A stretch of 37,522 nt of DNA from NCBI RefSeq assembly GCF_000981895.1, contig NZ_LATD01000106.1:1-37522 (forward strand). The letters run 5' to 3'. Position numbers and translations under genes: made by a program. Under the pieces are notes generated by a model. That model saw only the letters and a list, made by a program, of their open reading frames with translations. It was not told where the DNA came from and searched no databases. The stretch comes from Streptomyces odonnellii (GTDB lineage Bacteria > Actinomycetota > Actinomycetes > Streptomycetales > Streptomycetaceae). Below, piece after piece: positions 32,069 to 37,522 of this stretch (positions are counted from its first letter, which is position 1; each line of letters begins with the position of its first letter).

Positions 32069-32275
32069 GGCGGCCGGGCCGTGGTCCGCCCTGGCCAGGG
32101 AGGGTGCCCTCCGGCCATGCGGAGGCCGGATGTGCGGTTGTGTCTGCTTCTGGTGAGTGACTGTGGCGAATTCGTGCTGTTTTCCACGCCATCCTTCACG
32201 GGTTATGTCTTCGTAGCGCCCACGGACCGGAGAGATCAGTTCCGGGGCGAGCGGATCTATGAACGGAGAGGTGTC

Positions 32276-35200
32276 ATGGCCACCGGCGAGAAGCACTCAC
32301 CTCATTTCACTGGCCGACGCAAAGAACTGCGGTTGTTCGGCGACGCCGTGCGCGACAGCACGCGGACCGGCATGACCGTCTACTCATTCACCGGCGAACT
32401 GGGCGTGGGGCGCAGCGCGTTGTTGCACGAGTTCCGGGTCTCCGCCCGCGAGCGGGGATGTGCCGTCATCAGGCTGGACTGCGCCCGGCCCTGCCACCGG
32501 ATCGAGCAGGGCCTCTTCGACGAACTGCTGGCGGTGCTGCCCGCCGGAAGCGTCCCCGGTGCCGCACTGCGGGCGGCGGGCGAGCGGACCGCCGGCACCC
32601 AGGGACTCGATCCGGCCGCTCCGGCACCGGTGCCGCCGGCCGTGCTGCGCAACGCCGTACGGGAGGCCGCCGGACACGCCCCGCTGGTCGTGACCGTCGA
32701 CGACGTGTGCCGGGCCGACGCCGCCGCACTGGACGAGCTGAACCGGATGAGGCAGGCCTGTGCCCGGCTGCCCGTCGTCATGGCCATCTCCATACGGCAG
32801 GGCGAACCCGCCACGGCGCCGAGGGAGTTGGCCGCGTTATTACAGGGCACCGAGCAGCTCGTACTGGACGGACTGTCCGAGCGGGACACCGCCGCCGCGG
32901 CACGCGCCGTACTGCGGCGCGGCGTACCGCCCGAATTCGCCGCGGCCTGCCACCGCCTCAGCGCCGGAAACCCCTTCATGCTGGGGGAGTTGCTGCGCTG
33001 GGCCCGCGAGAAGGGCCCGAGGGCCACCGACACCGCGGCGCTCGGTACGGCCGTACTCCCGGCCGTCGCCGAGGCGGTGACCGGACGGCTGGACCCGATC
33101 GACCCCGCTCTCGGGCGGCTCGCCGCGGTGATCGCCCTCGCGGACGACGACACCGCCGACGCCGCCCCACTGGCCGCCCACCTCAGCGGGATGACGCTCG
33201 AACAGACTCTGGTCGCGGCAGACCTGCTGGTCAGGATGCGGCTGATCGCGGACGACGGCACCGTCACACTCAGGCATCCGGTGCTGCGCACGGCCCTGGC
33301 CGGCGGGATGACCCGTATGGCGCGGAGCGCGGCGCACCTGAGCGCGGCGGGCCATCTGCACCGGCACGGCGCGGCGGCCGGCCGGGTCGCCGGTCATCTC
33401 CTCGCGTCCACCGTTCCGCTGGACGACTCCTGGTCCACCGAGGTGCTGCTCCAGGCCGCCCGCGGCGCCGCGGCCGCCGATGACAACGACGGCGCGCTGC
33501 GCTTCCTGGAGCGGGCCCTGCGGGTGGCGACCGGCGAGGACCACCACCGGGCCGTCCTGCTGCTCTCGGACGTGCGGCTGCGCGCCGACTGGGCCGACGG
33601 GGTCGACGCGACGGTTGCGATGCTGGCCGCGACGGGCGACGAGAGCGTACGGGAACGGCTGCTGCACCGGGTGGGCCGCGCGCTGTACGAGGCCCGCGCC
33701 CCGGAGGACACCGAGCGGGTGCTGACCGCGACCGCCGCGGCCGTCGCCGGCACCGGACTGTCCCGGTGGCCGCGGCTGCACCGTACCGTCGCGGGGCTGT
33801 TCGCCGGACCCCCGGCCCGTACCGCCCGGCTCCTCGACGAACTCCCGCTGCCCGACGCCCGGTCCGTGTCCGACAGCCCGGGCCCCTCGCCCGGGCTGCG
33901 TACGGCGGCGGCCGCGGTCGGGGCGCTCTGCCGCGACTTGGGCGGCGGGGACAGCCGGTCGGCGGTGGAGGAGGCGCGCGCGGTCCTCGCCGAATGCGGC
34001 GAGGAGTCGTCGGCGCACCCGCTGACCGTACCGGCGGCGCTGACGGTTCTCGTACAGAACGGGCGGTACGAGGAAGCCGCCGCGGCGGCCGCGCACATGC
34101 GCCGCGGTGACCGACGTGATGACGCCCTCTTCCCGCCCGGCTGCCCGCTGCTGCTCCTGGTCGCCGGTCAGATCGCCCTCGGCCAGGGCCGGTTGAACGA
34201 GGCGCAGCTCCAACTGGGGGAGTCCGTGGGCGGCTTGTCGTGCGGCGGTGCGGAGGCCGGCGAGCCCCACCGGGCCGAGGCCGTCGGGCTGCTCGCCGAC
34301 GTACTGACCAGCCTGGGCAGGAACGAACAGGCGTGGGCGCTGCTCCGCAGGCACCATTACGCGGAGGAGCTGGCGCCCGGCTGGTACCACCGGCATGTCC
34401 TGCTGGCCAGGGCACGGCTCCGCGCCGCCTGCGGCGATCTGCCCGGCGCCGCGCGTGACCTGACCGAACTGCGCCTGCGCAACGGCGCGTCGGGGGTACG
34501 GTCCACGGCGGCCGTGCCCTGGCGGATCCATGCCGTCGTCCTGCTGCGGCAGGCCGGGCTGCTGGACGAGGCGGAGGAAGCGGCGGCCGAGCAGATGCGT
34601 GCCGCCGAGGCCGCGGACACCGCGCTGGAGCACGGCCGCGCGCTACGGGCACTGGCCGATGTGGCGGGCGGACTGCGGGGCGAGCGCATGCTGCGCGAGG
34701 CGGTCCAGTTGCTGGAGAGCGCGGGCAGCGAGCTCGATCTGGCGCTCGCCCAGGCCGACCTGGGCGCTCTGCTGCTCCGGCTGGGCCGCCAGCAGTACGG
34801 GGTGGCCGCGCTCACCGAGGCGGTACGGCTGGCCCGCCGGTGCGGCGCCCGGCCGCTGGCCGAGCAGGTCAGGACCCATCTCGCGGCGGCCGACGAGCGC
34901 ACGCCCCAGCACGCCTCGCTGCGCGGGATCCTCGCCCTGACCACCCGGGAGCGGCAGATCCTCCTCCAGGCCACGCAGGGCCTGTCCAACCGGCGTATCT
35001 CGACCGTCCTGGGCATCACCCGCCGTACGGTCGAGCTGCACCTGTCGAGCGCGTACCGGAAGCTGGGCATCACCGGCCGACGTGACTTCCAGGAGATCTT
35101 CCGCCCGCCGGGCGTCTGGTCGCTGCTCGCCGACGGCGCTCCCGGCGGCACCGGTCAGCGCGCCCCGGCCTTCGCGTCCTCGGCCGTACCGGGAGCTGTC

Positions 35201-35380
35201 CCGGAAGCTGTTCCCGGGGCCGTCTCGGACCGCGCGGACCGGCCTTTCGGCTCGCTGCCCGCCGTCCTTCGGTTCCGCACCGAGATGTGGACGGACCGCT
35301 CCCTGGGACACGCTGAGGGCGAGCAGGCGGCCGACCGTGCCGCTCCCCTCGGTGTCCTTCCCCTGACCGGAGGTTCCTGA
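32276..35380 (+). CDS. toyA: Large LuxR-family (LAL-type) ATPase regulator, ToyA-like, with tandem TTA codons
   Basis: This 1034-residue transcription activator has an N-terminal AAA-type ATPase (about 10-330) with P-loop GELGVGRSALL (40-50), in which Arg46 replaces the usual Lys, and Walker B LVVTVDD (about 138-144). A long helical TPR-like middle (about 380-870) is followed by a LuxR helix-turn-helix at about 886-941 (LTTRERQILLQATQGLSNRRISTVLGITRRTVELHLS). A tail of about 90 residues follows the HTH, rich in Ala/Pro/Val, whereas LAL proteins normally end at the HTH. Codons 188-189 (32837-32842) are TTA-TTA, so translation should need the bldA tRNA. Its stop overlaps the queC-like gene by one base. 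Next to queC and nitrile hydratase genes it corresponds in position and type to the toyocamycin regulator ToyA. The start follows GGAGAGG by 4 bases. Confidence 0.88.
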   Translation: MATGEKHSPHFTGRRKELRLFGDAVRDSTRTGMTVYSFTGELGVGRSALLHEFRVSARERGCAVIRLDCARPCHRIEQGLFDELLAVLPAGSVPGAALRAAGERTAGTQGLDPAAPAPVPPAVLRNAVREAAGHAPLVVTVDDVCRADAAALDELNRMRQACARLPVVMAISIRQGEPATAPRELAALLQGTEQLVLDGLSERDTAAAARAVLRRGVPPEFAAACHRLSAGNPFMLGELLRWAREKGPRATDTAALGTAVLPAVAEAVTGRLDPIDPALGRLAAVIALADDDTADAAPLAAHLSGMTLEQTLVAADLLVRMRLIADDGTVTLRHPVLRTALAGGMTRMARSAAHLSAAGHLHRHGAAAGRVAGHLLASTVPLDDSWSTEVLLQAARGAAAADDNDGALRFLERALRVATGEDHHRAVLLLSDVRLRADWADGVDATVAMLAATGDESVRERLLHRVGRALYEARAPEDTERVLTATAAAVAGTGLSRWPRLHRTVAGLFAGPPARTARLLDELPLPDARSVSDSPGPSPGLRTAAAAVGALCRDLGGGDSRSAVEEARAVLAECGEESSAHPLTVPAALTVLVQNGRYEEAAAAAAHMRRGDRRDDALFPPGCPLLLLVAGQIALGQGRLNEAQLQLGESVGGLSCGGAEAGEPHRAEAVGLLADVLTSLGRNEQAWALLRRHHYAEELAPGWYHRHVLLARARLRAACGDLPGAARDLTELRLRNGASGVRSTAAVPWRIHAVVLLRQAGLLDEAEEAAAEQMRAAEAADTALEHGRALRALADVAGGLRGERMLREAVQLLESAGSELDLALAQADLGALLLRLGRQQYGVAALTEAVRLARRCGARPLAEQVRTHLAAADERTPQHASLRGILALTTRERQILLQATQGLSNRRISTVLGITRRTVELHLSSAYRKLGITGRRDFQEIFRPPGVWSLLADGAPGGTGQRAPAFASSAVPGAVPEAVPGAVSDRADRPFGSLPAVLRFRTEMWTDRSLGHAEGEQAADRAAPLGVLPLTGGS

Positions 35381-36096
35381 TGGAGCAGAACAGCCGTAGC
35401 ACCGACCCGTTCACCGCCGTGGTGGTGCTCTCGGGAGGTATGGACTCCACCACTCTCATGGCGCACTACGCCGCGCTGGGCTACGGCCTGATCGCCGTGA
35501 CGGTCGACTACGGTCAGCGGCACCGCAAGGAGATCGAGTCGGCGCGCGGGATCGCCGCCCACTACGAGGCGCGGCACCATGTGGTGGACCTCAGCGGCTT
35601 CGGTTCCGTACTGGCGGGCTCGGCCCTGACGGACGACAGCGTCAGCGTTCCTGACGGGCACTACGCGGAGGAGTCCATGCGGGCCACCGTCGTACCGAAC
35701 CGCAACGCGGTCCTCGCCAATGTCGCGGTGTCGGTGGGTGTCGCGCACCGCGCCGGGACGGTGGCGCTGGGCATGCACGCGGGCGACCACTTCATCTACC
35801 CCGACTGCCGCCCCGCGTTCCTCGACGCGCTCGGCGAGCTGGTGAAGGTCGCCAACGAGGGCTTCCCGACGCCCTCCGTGGAGGCGCCGTTCATCACCTG
35901 GTCCAAGTCGGACATCGCCGCACACGGCACGCGGCTGGGGGCCCCGCTGGAGCGGAGCTGGTCCTGCTACAAGGGCGGCGAGCGGCACTGCGGGACCTGC
36001 GGCACCTGCTACGAGCGGCGCGAGGCGTTCCGTGAGGCCGGGCTGTCCGACCCGACCGACTACCTCGACGCGGTGACGCGCTTCGCCGCCCCCTGA
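35380..36096 (+). CDS. queC: 7-cyano-7-deazaguanine (preQ0) synthase, QueC/ToyM-like
   Basis: This 238-residue enzyme converts 7-carboxy-7-deazaguanine to preQ0 with ATP and ammonia. The PP-loop reads VLSGGMDSTT (16-25); later blocks are YGQRHRKEIESARGIAAHY, VPNRNAVLANVAVSVG, GMHAGDHFIYPDCRPAF and SWSKSDIAAHG-like TWSKSDIAAHG. The four zinc cysteines are in SCYKGGERHCGTCGTCYERR. It can feed tRNA queuosine or pyrrolopyrimidine nucleoside antibiotics. Beside a nitrile hydratase the second is favoured, where the equivalent gene is toyM. The ATG shares its A with the upstream stop (TGATG), indicating coupling to the regulator. A strong shared terminator follows. Confidence 0.94.
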   Translation: MEQNSRSTDPFTAVVVLSGGMDSTTLMAHYAALGYGLIAVTVDYGQRHRKEIESARGIAAHYEARHHVVDLSGFGSVLAGSALTDDSVSVPDGHYAEESMRATVVPNRNAVLANVAVSVGVAHRAGTVALGMHAGDHFIYPDCRPAFLDALGELVKVANEGFPTPSVEAPFITWSKSDIAAHGTRLGAPLERSWSCYKGGERHCGTCGTCYERREAFREAGLSDPTDYLDAVTRFAAP

Positions 36097-36115
36097 CGGG
36101 CCGTGGACACAGCAC

Positions 36116-36150
36116 GGCGGGGTCCGGGGACAGTCGCCCCGGACCCCGCC
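36116..36150. terminator. Bidirectional terminator between queC and nitrile hydratase genes
   Basis: This perfect 14-bp inverted repeat (GGCGGGGTCCGGGG / CCCCGGACCCCGCC) has a 7-base loop, in the 84-base gap between two convergent stops. Confidence 0.85.
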
Positions 36151-36180
36151 CGTGGGGGTACGGAAGTGCCCGGACGGGGC

Positions 36181-36768
36181 CTACACCGGGGCCGTGCCGA
36201 TCAGCCCCGAGCGGGTGACCAGGCCGCGCAGGGCCTCCTCGTCCAGATGCCCGGTGCCGGCCGGGCGGCGCGGCAGGACCATGTAGCGGGCCTCCGCCGT
36301 CGCGTCCCACACCCGTACCGCCACCTCGTCCGGCACCCGGTACCCGAACTCGGCCAGTACGGCGCGCGGTTCGCGGACCACCCGGGCCCGGTAGGCGTCA
36401 CTGCGGTACCAGCTCGGCGACGGCCCGAGCAGCAGCAGTGGATAGCACGAGCACAGCGTGCACACCACGACATTGTGTGTCCCCGCGGTGTTCTCCACCA
36501 CGCGCAGATGCTCGTCGGGCGCCAGCAGCCCGCCCAGCCCCGCCTGTTCCAGTGCCTCTCCGGCGTCGTCCAGCAGCAGGGCGCGGAAGCCCGGATCCGT
36601 CCAGGCGCGGGCCACCAGCCTCGCGCCGTTGAACGGGGTGGCCCGGTACAGACGCTGCTCCAGTACGGCGTCGAGCTGCTCGTCCGTCACCAGCCCCGCC
36701 GCGACGAGCCGGGCCTCCAGCCGCCGCACCCTGGCGGCGACCGGCAGATCGGTGTGTTCTCCGCTCAT
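36181..36768 (-). CDS. toyJ: Nitrile hydratase alpha subunit, cobalt type (ToyJ-like)
   Basis: This 195-residue metal-binding subunit carries the active-site loop VCTLCSC (C103, C106, S107, C108). Thr at the second position marks the non-corrin cobalt type, against Ser in iron enzymes. C106 and C108 would be oxidised to sulfinate/sulfenate. The block YPLLLLGPSPSWYRSDAYRARVVREPRAVLAEFG is diagnostic. It hydrates a nitrile to an amide; with QueC and a LuxR regulator the likely substrate is the 7-cyano group of toyocamycin, giving sangivamycin, as in the S. rimosus enzyme. It is the last gene of a three-gene leftward operon and overlaps the preceding gene by 4 bases. AGGAGG lies about 10 bases before the ATG. 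No separate cobalt activator gene is visible. Confidence 0.93.
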   Translation of the reverse strand: MSGEHTDLPVAARVRRLEARLVAAGLVTDEQLDAVLEQRLYRATPFNGARLVARAWTDPGFRALLLDDAGEALEQAGLGGLLAPDEHLRVVENTAGTHNVVVCTLCSCYPLLLLGPSPSWYRSDAYRARVVREPRAVLAEFGYRVPDEVAVRVWDATAEARYMVLPRRPAGTGHLDEEALRGLVTRSGLIGTAPV

Positions 36769-37100
36769 CGGGGTCGTTCCTCCTGATCGGTGGCGCCGCC
36801 GGGCCCGGCCGCGTCCAGATAGCACTCCCACAGATCGCACACCACCTCGTGGTCCGTATCCGAGGGAGTTCCGTCCCACAGACCGCTCGCCGCGAAGGCG
36901 ACGCTGTAGACGGGCAGCCTCCGTACGGGCGAGCGGCGGCGGGCCACGTCGTCGGGGAGTTCGCAGACGGGCTGCACGGCACGGACCTGACCGGTGTGGC
37001 CGCGGACATAGCGGGGCACCCGGGTGTGGTACGGGGGGTCGGCGGCCCGCACCCGGACCGGCTGGCCGATCCGGAAGGCCGGGGAAGGGACGCCGCTCAC
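36765..37100 (-). CDS. Nitrile hydratase beta subunit, C-terminal half as a separate protein (ToyK/ToyL-like)
   Basis: This 111-residue protein corresponds to the SH3-like C-terminal domain of nitrile hydratase beta: FRIGQPVRVRAADPPYHTRVPRYVRGHTGQV, then YSVAFAASGLWDG and HEVVCDLWECYLD at the end. Normal beta subunits are about 220-230 residues, and here the two halves are separate genes. The GTG start overlaps the upstream N-terminal half by 4 bases, and its stop overlaps the alpha ATG by 4, so three subunits should be made in equal amounts. This three-part arrangement is known for toyocamycin nitrile hydratase. I do not assign toyK or toyL because I am unsure which letter goes with which half. 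Confidence 0.88.
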   Translation of the reverse strand: MSGVPSPAFRIGQPVRVRAADPPYHTRVPRYVRGHTGQVRAVQPVCELPDDVARRRSPVRRLPVYSVAFAASGLWDGTPSDTDHEVVCDLWECYLDAAGPGGATDQEERPR

Positions 37101-37471
37101 GCGTCGCCCGTACCGTCAGCGGCGTCGCTCCTACCGTCGGCGTCGGCCGTGTCACCCGCGTCGGCCGTGTCGCTCAGCAGGCCGCGCTCCTCGAACAGCC
37201 GCTCCATCCCGCCGACGACCCGTTCGTAGTACGACGACGCGAGGAACGCGCCCGGGTCCGCACGCTCCTCCGCGTCGCGCAGCTCGCTGGCCGAGCAGAC
37301 TCCGTTCATGCCGAGCACCGCGATCAGCGCCCACACCCGGGCCTGCCAGTCCGCGCCCCACGCGGAGCGCCCGTCGGGGCCGTACGCCGCCACGATCGGC
37401 GGGTCGGGCGGGAGTGCGCCGGCGAGCGCGCCGAACCCCTGGGCGCCGCCGACATCGTTGGGCCGGCTCAT
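37097..37471 (-). CDS. Nitrile hydratase beta subunit, N-terminal half as a separate protein (ToyK/ToyL-like)
   Basis: This 124-residue protein matches the N-terminal helical half of nitrile hydratase beta: NDVGGAQGFGAL at the start, WQARVWALIAVLGMNGVCSASELRDAEERADPGAFLASSYYERVVGGMERLFEERGLL, then an Asp/Ala/Thr-rich tail (about 100-124) that is probably disordered and replaces the linker of fused beta subunits. It is the first gene of the leftward nitrile hydratase operon. GGAG lies 7 bases before the ATG. The 51 bases to the right edge hold no gene I can support. Confidence 0.88.
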   Translation of the reverse strand: MSRPNDVGGAQGFGALAGALPPDPPIVAAYGPDGRSAWGADWQARVWALIAVLGMNGVCSASELRDAEERADPGAFLASSYYERVVGGMERLFEERGLLSDTADAGDTADADGRSDAADGTGDA

Positions 37472-37522
37472 GGGATCTCCGTAAGTTGTTAGGCGGCCCG
37501 GGAGGGCCGGGTGTGGCTTATG

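Noticed and set aside
31793..32275. In-frame extension upstream of the LuxR regulator ATG
   Set aside because: It overlaps the kinase end, has no ribosome-binding site, and its sequence is unlike any ATPase domain; the ATG at 32276 has GGAGAGG and begins the expected P-loop domain.
37489..37521. End of an upstream leftward gene before the nitrile hydratase operon (reads SHTRPSRAA, stop TAA)
   Set aside because: Only ten codons are visible and the first is ATA, very rare in this genome; this is not enough to support a gene.
37500..37522. Rightward start codon at the very edge (GGGAGGG, then ATG at 37520)
   Set aside because: The spacing of 13 bases is too long and no codons after the ATG can be seen, so it cannot be judged.

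Overview
The window is high-GC actinobacterial DNA and almost certainly Streptomyces. Its coding sequences end codons in G or C nearly throughout, start often at GTG, overlap by 4 bases (ATGA/GTGA), and lie in family combinations typical of that genus: Tat and Sec exports, a chitinase with a DasR-type operator, a DUF5133-like small protein, and LAL-type regulators. No rRNA, tRNA, CRISPR array, insertion sequence or attachment site was seen.

Positions 1-16.8 kb hold mixed chromosomal genes. From the left these are: the N-terminus of an exported protein leaving the window; a secreted M28 metallopeptidase divergent from a ricin-lectin/GH19 chitinase; a CzrA-like zinc-sensing ArsR repressor divergent from a cation diffusion facilitator; a cytochrome P450; and an osmoprotectant (OpuC/ProU-like) ABC transporter whose two permeases and lipoprotein are convergent with its ATPase. 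These are followed by an S33 proline iminopeptidase-like hydrolase, a DUF5133-like protein, a quinone oxidoreductase plus two acyl-CoA dehydrogenases in one overlapping operon, an exported phosphodiesterase-like protein, a conserved-looking 64-residue membrane peptide, and an LLM-class F420-type oxidoreductase.

Positions 17.9-31.9 kb form a coherent alpha-galactoside/galactose regulon. A secreted GH27 alpha-galactosidase with a C-terminal beta-propeller-like lectin region is followed by a long same-strand operon. That operon encodes a Tat/lipoprotein sugar-binding protein, two sugar permeases with no dedicated ATPase, a cytoplasmic GH36 alpha-galactosidase, an SDR (probable galactose 1-dehydrogenase), a FadR-type GntR regulator, DgoD-type galactonate dehydratase, an aldose-epimerase-like protein, a KDPGal aldolase, an SMP-30 lactonase and a PfkB sugar-acid kinase. 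Together these supply every step of a De Ley-Doudoroff route from galactoside to pyruvate and glyceraldehyde-3-phosphate. The GH27 promoter and the transporter promoter carry the same AT-rich motif at the same distance from a TTGAC -35 element, so they are probably co-regulated.

Positions 32.3-37.5 kb look like one edge of a pyrrolopyrimidine (7-deazapurine) nucleoside cluster of the toyocamycin/sangivamycin type. They encode a large LuxR-family ATPase regulator (ToyA-like), overlapping by one base a QueC-type preQ0 synthase (ToyM-like), and convergent with a three-gene cobalt-type nitrile hydratase whose beta subunit is split in two (ToyJ/K/L-like). The regulator has two consecutive TTA codons, so production of this cluster is probably bldA-dependent. 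The remaining pathway genes (QueD/QueE-like, GTP cyclohydrolase, phosphoribosyltransferase and others) would lie beyond the right edge.
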